In this document: positions 54,739 through 64,000 of the stretch, one piece after another
Layout: each line of letters opens with the position of its first letter
Numbering within the stretch: the stretch's first letter is position 1
The notes under the pieces: generated by a model
What the model saw: only the letters and a program-made list of their open reading frames with translations
The model's database searches: none
What the model was told of the DNA's origin: nothing
Translations under genes and position numbers: made by a program
From: Reticulitermes speratus
Lineage: Eukaryota; Arthropoda; Insecta; Blattodea; Rhinotermitidae
DNA: 64,000 nt
Reading direction: 5' to 3'
NCBI GenBank assembly: GCA_021186555.1
Contig: JAJKFL010000005.1
Span: forward strand, 41,845,635-41,909,634

Positions 54739-55219
54739 CAGTCAGAGCACCATTCATGTCCCATGTTATACTTCTCAGTCCGAGCACCATTCATGTCCCA
54801 TGTTATTCTTCTCAGTCCGAGCACCATTCATGTCCCATGTTATTCTTCTCAGTCCGAGCACCATTCATGTCCCATGTTATTCTTCTCAGTCCCAGCACCA
54901 TTCATGTTCCATGTTATACTTCTCAGTCCGAGCACCATTCATGTCCCATGTTATTCTTCTCAGTCCGAGCACCATTCATGTCCCAAGTTATTCTTCTCAG
55001 TCCGAGCACCATTCATGTTCCATGTTATTCTTCTCAGTCCGAGCACCATTCATGTCCCATGTTATACTTCTCAGTCCGAGCACCATTCATGTCCCATGTT
55101 ATTCTTCTCAGTCCGAGCACCATTCATGTCCCATGTTATTCTTCTCAGTCCGAGCACCTTTCATGTCCCATGTTATTCTTCTCAGTCCCAGCACCATTCA
55201 TGTCTCGTGTTATTCTCCG
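54739..55219 (+). repeat. 37-bp minisatellite, exactly 13 units
   Basis: Thirteen units of cagtccgagcaccattcatg followed by 17 more bases, with no indels (start positions are 54739 + 37n). Variant ttatac occurs in units 1, 5 and 9 only, hinting at a four-unit (148-bp) higher-order period. Because 37 is one more than a multiple of three and the unit has no stop in any frame, all three forward frames stay open (189, 155 and 158 codons). They encode the same cyclic peptide in rotated phase and are not credible genes. Confidence 0.96.
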
Positions 55220-56340
55220 ATAATAACAAACCATACAAAGCAATGTATAAATGTTTTGTGTTACCAAGGTCCTTAAGGCTGTGTGGAACGTAGGATAACA
55301 TATCTTGAACTGAATAATAGGAATATGGGTGAATGAGAGCTGCAATCGTTTGGATCCAGTGTTCGAGTAGACTCTATCCACATACAAGCCACGAAGTTTC
55401 TCGAGTATTAATAGTCAGTTTGTTTTCCGTTAGTATCTCCTGATGATAGCTTCTTTTCTTGTGAACTGGTAATTTATTTTAACGCGTCTTCCGACGATAC
55501 CTTCGATACCCAGTTCCTTGTTGCCTCTCTTTCTCTCTGTTTCTCTCTCTCATCTGCCAATAATTTAACTTTCTATCCTCTTTCTTCAGCTTAGTTTTAT
55601 CACGGTTTCTATTTCACGCTTGTCTATCCATTTATCCGTCAAGAAGTATATTGTTATCACCCCTGAAAATCTATTCATCCCTCTCGAGCCGTGTTCGCTA
55701 CAGGTCTTACCTTGTTAGGCTGGATGACAGGTCTTTTTGCCTTCCGAATTGAGACCTTTCTGTCTGTTTCAGTATCTGCTTCACCGTATAAACACACAGT
55801 GTAGTGGAACACAACAGGGTGCTCAATAAATGCGGTGGTGTGTTTATGATCGTACTTCCACACAACATTTTACATGTGTTGTTTAGTTCTTATTGTTCAT
55901 TAGCGCTCGCCGTCCAACCGAAGCTAATAGCTTATATTTTGTGCCCAGTCGCTACGTTTTCCTTTCATGCACCAAATTAATATGACGTCAGTAACAATTA
56001 TGTTGTTATTGTCAGATCTATTGCCGCAAAACATTTTGAGAACGTGTATGAAATTGAGTTGTCTTTACAAACTGGAAGTTCTCGTGTGTGCGCCATGTTG
56101 GTGTTATTAGCGGTAGGAAATTATAAGGCGGAAAGCTAGTGTTGTGGTCTGTCGTGATGTGTAGTTGAAATCAAATTTCGTGAAAATTCATTCAGTGTTT
56201 TAAAGTGAGTAGGCAAATTGAAACACGTGTATGATTTCGTAATACTATTGTATCATATAGGAATATATAAACATGCAGTTTTCCCTCGGTTTCTTTTGTT
56301 TGTTTCCTACCGCCGACATAACTGAGAATACACAAATATA
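55220..56340. other. Unassigned non-coding sequence
   Basis: A short (TCTC)-rich tract near 55525-55550. No exon or named repeat. Confidence 0.4.
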
Positions 56341-56359
56341 ATACGAAATGTACTCTATA

Positions 56360-56656
56360 GGTAAAGGTAAAGCAGTCTCATACAGGCCTAGGAAGGCCCT
56401 TAGGGCTCCAGGAGGTCGAGGCTCCCAGGTTTTTAGACAATCGGCACATGAAGGTGGTAGGGTTATCAGCCCTACGCCCCGGCCGCCTTTACCCCCCAGG
56501 AAAGATTCCCGGTACTCATTTCTGTTAGAGGCTGAGTCGACCCCAGGACCGAAACGATTATGCCAGTGAAAAATTCCAGTGACACCATCGGGAATGGAAC
56601 CCGCGACGTTCCGGTTTGTAGCGCAGTGCCTCAACGAACTGCGCCACCGCGTGCCC
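56360..56656 (-). mobile_element. tRNA-derived SINE family C with TSD
   Basis: Flanks cgaaatgtactctata (56344-56359) and cgaaatgttctctata (56657-56672) are a 16-bp TSD with one mismatch. On the minus strand: head gggcacgcggtggcgcagtt, box B-like cgcgggttccattcccgatg, a middle with ggggtcgactcagcctctaa and the 3' end gctttacctttacc. That tail is shared with family B. Confidence 0.92.
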
Positions 56657-56674
56657 CGAAATGTTCTCTATACT

Positions 56675-57965
56675 CTACCAAAATGTAAGGTAGCCTTGGC
56701 TGTTTCAGCAATACTCGAGTATTACGGAAGAATTTGCCGATGCAGTTCGTACACTTACTTCAAGACTTTTTAATTCCATTAGTAAATCTTAATTTCTTAA
56801 GGCGAATGTTCCCGTCTTGAAGAGTTTTAGCCACTAGGCCATACATACCGCAGTACTGGTAAGATCAGCCATATACCATGTGAAGAATGAGTACTTAGCT
56901 TACTCATGCAGGAAAGAAAGTAGCCAATAATAACTGAAGAGGGAAATAAATGAAAAATGCATTTGGAACGATATTCAGTCCGTTACACGTAAAGCATAAT
57001 TACTATATACAAAAATATAGATTATCAATCTTTCGTTTTTCCGTATCTCGAGGAACACCTTTCGCCACAGGCTGTAGTTCCCATACGTATAACGTTGCTC
57101 TGGAAATCCTTCGTTGTACTGGGATGCAGTAAAGAAGTGTTCCATGTGTTACATTTTAAATGAGGCTTTGTAGTAAAAAGCCAATATACTTTCATCAGGT
57201 AAGTTCATCCCTTTTTAGCGTCGCTATACTTTATTCTATCACCACCCCCATTCCAGCGGTATATATTTTTCACACTATAAAATAGAAGGGTGCCGGCCAC
57301 GAACACATGTGAACACAACACGCACAACACATCATACCGTTGAATTGTCCAGGTTTCTTGCCATATGGCGCTGTATAAATTGGTGTATAGGTGCCAATTT
57401 GTTGACGTCTTTGCTTCTTCTTTCTTCATGTTACCCTGACGATGGAGACGGCGAGTTCCTTCCAAACTTTTGATAACTCTAATCCAATGTACATGACGTC
57501 ATTTGACAGGAGACTGAAATATTCATCACCAACGCTCTGACAATCTCAAATCTCGCATCTAGTACTATTGTTAGTCCCTCTCAAAGCACCCCGTGTTCAG
57601 TAACTACTGAGTTTAAGTAACTCTCAGTTTCTCCCAGTAACTCTATAGTCTTTATGTAACTGACGTAATGGACAGAACGCGTGCTTTGTGTTTGGAGGCT
57701 CTGTGATGCAGTTTTGGCCCGGATGGCGGCTATATTAATTGACGTTGAAGGTACCGTCGTCTGAGGTCTTACGTCATGTATTCCGACATAAATTTACTGC
57801 AGTACAAGAGGAACAAACCGGAGGATTTGGTCTTCCCGAAACGCCGGTAAATTTATACCAGACCGAACAGCGTCACTATAACCTGCACATTTACCACCAA
57901 GTCAACTTCTTATCTTCTGTGTTGATGTTTTCAGCCCTTCCAGTCAAATTCTAGGATGATAAAGG
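56675..57965. other. Unassigned; possible degraded hairpin motifs
   Basis: Near 57433 (ccctgacgatggagacgg ... ccaaac) and 57815 (ggatttggtcttcccgaaacg) there are words like the dispersed motif, but the stems are poor. No gene recognised. Confidence 0.4.
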
Positions 57966-57971
57966 GGCTGT

Positions 57972-58195
57972 AACGTGGCTGAGGCGGTTATTTACCTACG
58001 TGTCACCGCGAAGGCGCGGGTTCAGTCCCAGGTCAGTCCATTGTGGGATTTTTGTGGACAAAGTGGCTCTGGGACAGATTTCTCTCCGTATCTTTGCGTT
58101 CTTTTCCTGTCAGTATCATTCCACCCACAATCCATAATCCTTCGTCCATTTATCACCAAGAGTGTGTAGTCTTAGAAGTTAGCAGGGTCGTTAAA
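57972..58195 (+). mobile_element. tRNA-derived SINE family D
   Basis: Head acgtggctgaggcggttatt, box B gcgggttcagtcccaggtca, then acaaagtggctctgggacag and a 3' part ending gggtcgttaaataaca. The head and the box B to ctgggacag stretch match 21735-21912 in the opposite orientation. Confidence 0.78.
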
Positions 58196-58224
58196 TAACA
58201 AACCTTTATGCATGAATAATAAAC

Positions 58225-58435
58225 TAATTCTCTAGCAGCAGAATTCGGAGATCCAACACCTTTAGTACCAAAGCCCCATCCTTAGTTCGCAATCATATTT
58301 AATTTTCTAAATCTCCCTGAGATCCACCTTAATATTATCTTTCCACGTCCTCATTTTTCTAAGCTATCTCATCTGCAGTATTCCACGTCTATTTCATTCT
58401 AGCTGCATCTATTCCTCCTGTATTTCGCTTAATAT
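58225..58435 (-). mobile_element. RTE-like LINE, strongly degenerate
   Basis: Only the order of ttagtaccaaagcccc, gatccaccttaatattatct, ttccacgtcctcatttttct and ctgcagtattccacg recalls the minus-strand LINE. Weak call. Confidence 0.4.
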
Positions 58436-58439
58436 GGGA

Positions 58440-59370
58440 CATTGTATTGATGTATATATTTAATTATTTATTTGGTATTCATTTATTTGTACACTTGTTT
58501 CTTATTTATTTATATTATTTCTATTTATATTGTTTATATTATTTCTCTGTTAGGTACTTAAATGCTTTATGTAGTGCTTCATCCACGCCTTCGCTCAAAA
58601 GGGAGTCTGAGCTGTAGAAATCTCTTAAAGGAATCCTATGTACGTACGGTGTGAAGATGTTACTTTCATTGAATAAGTGTAATTGCCGTGGTTAAGCCAG
58701 AAGCTTCGTAGGAAATAGGAATTTATTGTACATTTGAACATCTGTCGACTGGTTAGGGAAACAACTTCCTTAAGATTATGAGGAAGTCCTTACAAATGAT
58801 AAGATAAAATTACGTTAGAAGTATGTTCAGGTCTGTACTCCCCTCCTAATTTCATTGTAGCTGACGAAATCAAGCAAACTACTTAAGTAACCAAATAGAA
58901 CAAAATAAAACAAGGCATATTAAGTATTTTAAATCCCGTGGAAAGAAACTAAGACATCGATTAAAGCTTTGTAATAAATATGTGGGCCTAGGCTTATGCA
59001 AGTGAATTCAGGTGGGATTTCAGAAGGCGATGATGGTCCTTCGGAAAATTCTTGAATGCTAAACAACTAATTGATCGTAATATAAGATCCATTTGTCAGA
59101 TAGGACGTAGTAAGCAGTCACTCAATTCAGTAGTTTGGTCGGTTGTACGAGCACTCGGTCACATTTCCATTCTTAATGTCATGTTACTGGTTAATTAGAC
59201 GATTATTTTGCTCTATCCAGTGAGTACGAAGTAAGCTGCTTAAAGAATGTTATCTTCTGAGGTATAACTTCATGTAGTGCGGTAAATATTTGCCGAGATT
59301 TCGGAGGTAGAACAGAAAGAGCATGAGAGCAAGATTTACCCAATTTACACTGTATAATATCCTGTATCAT
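58440..59370. other. Unassigned AT-rich sequence
   Basis: A decayed TTTAT/TATT-rich tract at 58455-58555; nothing else recognised. Confidence 0.4.
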
Positions 59371-59372
59371 AA

Positions 59373-59658
59373 GCAAAAGCAATCCCTGTACAGGCCCTGA
59401 TGGTTCCAGGAGGCTGAGGCTCCCAGATTTCTAGACAGTCGGCACATGAAGGTAGTAAGGTCAGAAATACGCACCGGCCGCCTTTACCCGCCAGGAAATA
59501 TTCCTGTTACTCATTTCTGCTACAGGCTGAGTTGACCCCAGGGCCATATTGCGGCCGGAAGGATCAAGTCAATGAAAAATCCCAATGACGCCATCAGGAA
59601 TCGAACCCGCGACCTTCTAACGCAGTGCCTCAACTAACCGCGCCACCGCGTGCCCCCA
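59373..59658 (-). mobile_element. tRNA-derived SINE family C
   Basis: Same blocks as 56360-56656 in the same orientation: tacaggccctgatggttcca, ggaggctgaggctcccagat, cagtcggcacatgaaggtag, aatcgaacccgcgacc and ctaaccgcgccaccgcgtgc. The left end (3' tail) has drifted and no TSD is clear. Confidence 0.87.
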
Positions 59659-59659
59659 T

Positions 59660-60675
59660 TGGTTCCCACAGTTACCATAATAAGACCAAAGCCGGTTTTA
59701 GCTTTCGATCAACTCGTGCAGTTACGAAAGTCAGAATCGTCGCAGTAAAAAGCTGCATAAATTTCCACGCAGTTTGGTCACCAAACACGACCACAGCTTT
59801 GTCTGCGGTCACCCATTAAGAAACTGGCTCTGGCAGACATAGCGGTAAATTTTCAAACGCAGACGGAAGCAGTGAAACAAATCATTTCTCTGTTGACTGT
59901 TGTCATGGCTACAGGCACTGTATCACCTGTGTTCCCGTAACTCATTATATTCCGCACTCGTCAGCAGTTTCATATTTTTAAGCTCGAAGCGTTAAATTAA
60001 CCCGAAGAATCGATATTCAGCTGAATAATGCGCGTTGTCATAGGCGTAACAGAAACGTTTGAAAGAGGCAGGGCGTAAAATTGACAAGAGTGCTTTTTCC
60101 GTCTGCCTGTTTGTGCTTCATTCTTGTTTATACGATGTTAAATTTGAAATAAATTGAAAGTACGTATTGGAAAACTGAGACTTCGATATTTTCATGAATT
60201 TAGATAGGAATTTGAACTGTAAATTATGCACATAAAGCACGTACTGGTAGGAATGGTAATTTTTCTTTTCCTTTCTTTCATATTTCTTTTCATTTTTCCC
60301 CTTCTGCTTGTTTCCGTGCCTTTGTCTGGATTGCGTATCGACGTCAGATTTCTTCGCCGTTATCATATTTGTCTCTTTCCCCCTTTTATTCCTGTCCTGC
60401 TTTCATTGTTATGTTCCTCAATTATACATATTTTCCAGTAGGTCTCTACTTTTTCAGTTCTCACTTATTAAGTTTTTTTTTATTTTCTTCTCTTTTGCTT
60501 TAGTGGCTAGCACTCTTGCGTCGCGTTCAAAACGTCGCCGGTATAAACGTTGGCCCGGACAATCACCGTTGATATTTATTGTATTTGTTTCTTAACTTAA
60601 CCATTAGATTTTGATGTACTTCAGGTATGCTGGAAACTGGTTTTAGTTATCTTGACTTTATAGAAAATAAACTTC
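59660..60675. other. Unassigned non-coding sequence
   Basis: T-rich tract at 60245-60500 opens two short frames rich in F and L, which I reject as genes. Nothing else recognised. Confidence 0.45.
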
Positions 60676-60680
60676 GCCTT

Positions 60681-60855
60681 AATATTCTCGGGCTAGCAAT
60701 CGCGTCATATGATTGAATGGTAAGTAAACCAACGTTTCAAGGACCATCTCTCTCCTCGTCATCGGGGAATTGATGACCGAGGACAGAGATGGTCCTTGAA
60801 ACTTTGGTTTAGTCGCCATTCAACCACCTGACGCGGTTGCTAGCCCGAGAGTATT
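60681..60855. repeat. 175-bp foldback with hairpin motifs
   Basis: Arms of about 82 bp: ctcgggctagcaatcgcgtc at the left mirrors gacgcggttgctagcccgag at the right, continuing through the accatctctctcctcgtcat block. A seven-base spacer separates them. Each arm also carries a gatga...ggtccttgaaac-type motif. Non-coding. Confidence 0.88.
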
Positions 60856-60917
60856 TTATTGAATTTAGTCGCCGTGAAAGCTTTAAATCATATTTCGTGT
60901 TAATATTTCATTTAAGC

Positions 60918-61205
60918 GTGGGCCGGGATAGCTCAGTCGATATAGCGACTCGCTAAGGGCTGGACGGTCCGGGGATCGAATCCCGGTGGGGGCGAGATTT
61001 TCAGCACCCGTCCAGACCGGCCCTGGGGCCCACCCAGCCTCCTATACAATGGGTACCGGGTCATTCCAGGGGGTTAATCGGCCGGGGCGTGGCGTTGACC
61101 ACCCACCCCCATCAAGCGCCGAGGTTAAAGAAAGAGTAGTGCCGTACCTCTACTCCCCTTCTGGGCCTTCGTGGCCTGTTCTAGGGTGAACTTTACCTTT
61201 ATTTA
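60918..61205 (+). mobile_element. SINE family B, best copy
   Basis: Most intact copy: head gggccgggatagctcagtcg with box A, a near-perfect box B (ggggatcgaatcccggtggg), gcccgtccagaccggccctg-like middle, gccggggcgtggcgttgacc, and the tail ctagggtgaactttaccttt. TSD atttaagc at 60910-60917 and 61206-61213 (8 bp exact). The first 75 bp could be a tRNA relic of the gly/other glygagc type; the isotype is not assignable by eye. Confidence 0.92.
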
Positions 61206-61213
61206 ATTTAAGC

Positions 61214-62450
61214 AATTACATCTTTAAACTTTCCCAGGATTAACAAGTTCGTAAATTATTTTGTTATTTATTTAATTAATATCTTATTTTTTAGTCCATC
61301 AACGTGCATGTTGTAAAAGTACTTCACTATAGATTATTCTGGTTCCTTTCCGCATTATTCCCAGTTCGCAATAGTGTCCCGTTTCTCATTCAAAGTTATA
61401 TGACTTATCTAGTCGCGCTCAGAGTTTACAAAGCGTCGTTACACAATCAACGAAATGAGAAACAAATGTCCTTTTCCTTTCCCTCATTCCCGTTTCTTCT
61501 TTCTCATTCAAACCCCCAAAACACAGTAGTAAAATAATAATTTTTATGTTTGATTCTGTACGTTGTACGATACGATGTCGGAAGATGTAAAGATGCTGAC
61601 ATAAATTGTAGCAAACATTTCCAGAATTTTTGCTGCTCTTAATTTCTTAAGTACTTAAGTGTAATTTATCTTTGTTACTAACATTACCAAGTACATAACC
61701 TTTGCCGTGTTTCTAATAATTAGCTAAGATCTTCGAATTAGCTGGTTTTCTTTCTACGATACTGTCCTGATCATACAACGTACTTGTGGTTACTTCTTTG
61801 TGTATTAAATTAATCCCAGTCCTATTTCTTCTTTTCAACTTTGTCTGCCTTCATAACTCATTTCCCTCTATTCTTCTTTCATCTGTCCTTTTCTATGCTC
61901 TTCATATCCGTTGGCCTCTCACCTTCTACCTTTCTACTTTCTTTTCCATTTCAGATTTTATCGCCTGAAATCACAAAAGAGATAATGAGACAAGATGATA
62001 TCAATTGAAGAACCGCGAACTCTTATCGAAAATCGATTCCCTATGTCAATTAAGGTAGTGGTTTCTCGCTGTCGCCCTCTTTTCTCCCTCTACCAGTAAT
62101 CAATTACCTTGACGTGTATGACGTCATAAAACTATATGTGGCTCTGTATGTAAGCTCTGGTGTGGTTACACGCCTGATGGGATTCTGATGAACTCTAAAA
62201 CTCCGTGGGTTAGGACGAGGCTGGAAAGAATCTTTTAGAGCTGGACTGAATGTGGTGAGAGCCGAATGCTTCAGACAAAGGTTAAAGTGCTCGCTGGCCG
62301 CAGTTAAAAGCTTATAGTTGAAACCATCCGATGGGTAAATAGAATCACCACCATGTGTTTTATTCCTGTCGTAATAGTGTTTGCTATTCTTTATGCGCCT
62401 CTCGATTCAAAATGTTCATTTTTATGTCGTAGGTAGTTCAGAAATATCGG
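61214..62450. other. Unassigned non-coding sequence
   Basis: AT- and pyrimidine-rich. No exon or repeat recognised. Confidence 0.4.
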
Positions 62451-62454
62451 CCTG

Positions 62455-62572
62455 CGACATGAATTGAGGGTGTTCGAGAAATTGTTGCTGACAGAATATT
62501 TGGCCCTTAGAAGATGGAAGTAAGAGAAGGCTAGCGAAAAATACGTAATGGGGAGCTTTATAACTCATACTG
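62455..62572 (+). mobile_element. RTE-like LINE fragment
   Basis: gaattgagggtgttcgagaa, tttggcccttagaagatgga and the gcgaaaaatacgtaatgggg block match 14895-15010 (the segment before the C-terminal blocks). It ends abruptly where a minus-strand LINE begins. Confidence 0.6.
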
Positions 62573-62573
62573 C

Positions 62574-62790
62574 TCTAACTCCATTTAGCAGAGTCCTTCT
62601 TGAGAGGCTGAGCGTTCCTCAGATAGTCAAGTAATGCCCCGAATTTTATGGAACCCGAAGTTTCGTTACGGTGTTCACAATAGACCGCCGCTTGTGCCTA
62701 TCCTGAGCCAGATAAATCCAGTTCACGCTCTTGTATCCTATTGTTTATGGTCTACTTTAATATTATCGCTCCAGTTAACTTGTACAGTTC
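62574..62790 (-). pseudogene. RTE-like LINE, 3' end
   Basis: Starts with the 3' terminus complement (taactccatttagcagagtc, cagatagtcaagtaatgccc, ggaacccgaagtttcgttac) and runs to the W-I block (atcctgagccagataaatcc) and beyond. Head-to-tail orientation opposite to the fragment on its left. Confidence 0.7.
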
Positions 62791-62794
62791 ATCA

Positions 62795-63235
62795 AATATC
62801 AGTAGAGCGATCACATATCAAAGGAGATGAGTTGGGCGCTGTTAATAGAGCGAAAAGGAGAATTAAGAAATGCGTACAAAATATTGGCTACTTACTTTGA
62901 ACAGTCAGTTCTAAAAAACAGTTATATTTCTACCCAAAACTCTTTCTATCTCCAAACTTCAAAATACACGTGAATTGTTCTAGTAATAAGGTTACGAATC
63001 CGTGCGCCTGTGATTTCACACCCTCACACGCCTTTCAGGCGTGGTTTTTCTTTAAATAGGGAATGGTTTTTCCTCTGCTTTTACCAACAGGGTCATATTT
63101 CGTTATAAGAAAAACCGTGGCAACGAATGGCTGCTATCGCTACAATAAATATAATACTTACATTGAAATGTAGGCTATCTCGCGTTAAACAATTTTCTTC
63201 GTCTTTCTGTAGCTTTCTGTTAGATCTCTGTCTTG
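62795..63235. other. Unassigned spacer
   Basis: Nothing recognised. Confidence 0.35.
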
Positions 63236-63239
63236 TTCC

Positions 63240-63505
63240 ACTTTAAAAAATGCTAAAGGTAAAGCAAACCTGCACTCGTTCTTAACTTTGGTAACAGGTG
63301 TAGGTGAGTGATCAGCCTCACGCTCGGCCGCTTTAACCCTGAGAAAAGAGCCACCGGTATCCATTAGTAAGTGGCTGAGTGGGCCCCAGAGGCCGTTTGA
63401 ACGCTTTGGAGAAAATGTTGTACACATGTCAGGAATCGAACCACCATTCCTTGGTCGTATAGCCCGTACCCCAGTCACTATAAAGGCTACATTATCCCGG
63501 ATCCT
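63240..63505 (-). mobile_element. SINE family B
   Basis: Tail complement aatgctaaaggtaaagc at the left, gtaggtgagtgatcagcctc, tcggccgctttaaccctgag, the gggccccagaggcc block, box B complement caggaatcgaaccac and head complement cactataaaggctac. A 113-codon minus frame through it is not a gene. Confidence 0.82.
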
Positions 63506-63968
63506 CATGTTTAAGGGGATTTCCAATTCTTGGTTTGCTGGAACTAGTGATTAAGTTGGAATATTTGTATCCAGTCAGAAAATCCAGGACCAGCCTTTAA
63601 TTGCAACATGTTGCAAATTACGGGGCACGCACTTGCATTCTCTGCATAAATGTTTCATCCACGTTGTTCGAAACGAACCTAACTGAGCTCACTCCTCTCC
63701 ATTTAGATTACTATTCACGTTCAAATCTTTAACCTCTGATATCATCAGCATGGAGTCACCACAAGCCGAAATTGTTCCTATAAAAGTATCACTTTTCTGT
63801 GTAACATTGAGCAGAAAATAACGAAATTTCAGGCTAAAGTTAATATTGAGACATTAAGTTATTTGAATGTTTGCAAATTCTGAGATCTAAATTAATCTTC
63901 AAGTTTCATAATTTTTTAGCTAGTTTCCACATCTCTGCTCACATTTTATTAACTAGCATTGTGATAGT
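63506..63968. other. Unassigned non-coding sequence
   Basis: Nothing recognised. Confidence 0.35.

Positions 63969-63970
<2 letters not shown>

Positions 63971-64000
<30 letters not shown>
63971..64000. repeat. (ATT)n microsatellite cut by the window end
   Basis: Ten ATT units reach the last base, so its full length is unknown. Confidence 0.95.

Noticed and set aside
54724-55293. Three overlapping forward frames of 155-189 codons
   Set aside because: All three are rotations of one cyclic peptide from the 37-bp repeat.
62455-62790. Twin-priming LINE inversion
   Set aside because: The order and orientation of the two pieces are wrong for twin priming and no common TSD was found.
1-64000. Bacterial or phage defence system, operon or viral insertion
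   Set aside because: No prokaryotic gene organisation and no viral protein was recognised; the window reads as arthropod repeats plus one exon.

Overview
The window is arthropod nuclear DNA, most probably from a large insect genome. It is AT-rich and has no operons or dense genes. It is crowded with retroposons whose heads resemble tRNAs, 3' fragments of an RTE-like non-LTR retrotransposon, hAT- and Tc1/mariner-type miniature elements, and microsatellites. From memory, the SINE and LINE sequences look most like those of cockroaches or termites (Blattodea). That placement is an impression from recall, not a search result.

Only one piece of likely host coding sequence is convincing: a spliced exon at about 19061-19240 (+). 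It encodes the second half of an immunoglobulin V-type domain, with a clear acceptor, a GTATGT donor and phase 1 at both ends. The window is therefore best read as large introns, or intron plus intergenic DNA, around one exon of an Ig-superfamily cell-surface gene. No other host exon could be supported. Two transposase relics are also present: an internally deleted DUF4817-type element (33397-33960) with a short fused ORF, and a decayed C-terminal transposase region (about 22830-23380).

Layout. 1-7 kb: a LINE fragment, an inverted pair of a roughly 0.5 kb repeat (2.55-3.09 and 5.70-6.22 kb) and SINEs, one of them split by a tiny poly(A) retroposon. 7-15.4 kb: a composite RTE derivative, many SINEs, a head-to-tail SINE dimer, a pogo/Tigger-like MITE and a LINE 3' end. 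16-19.3 kb: more SINEs, a hAT MITE, then the Ig exon. 19.6-31 kb: sparse LINE relics, a transposase pseudogene, hairpins and a 0.4 kb foldback. 31.4-31.9 kb: a 21-bp minisatellite. 33-34 kb: the deleted transposon. 35-44 kb: LINEs, SINEs, two MITE-like units, and a composite element inserted in the tRNA-like head of a SINE. 44-54 kb: thin relics and long stretches with nothing recognisable. 54.7-55.2 kb: a 37-bp minisatellite open in all three forward frames. 56-64 kb: SINEs, a 175-bp foldback and LINE scraps.

The feature that best deserves a second look is a hairpin motif scattered at about 15 sites on both strands. Its form is CTGAWGA, one base, a short stem-loop, then GAAAC. It resembles a hammerhead ribozyme core and several copies lie inside inverted repeats or next to promoter-like sequence, which suggests terminal repeats of Penelope-like elements. 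Other notable items are the RTE-derived composite that joins a LINE 5' region to its 3' end, several tRNA-derived SINEs that share one 3' tail, and many insertions whose exact ends are set by target-site duplications (TSDs).
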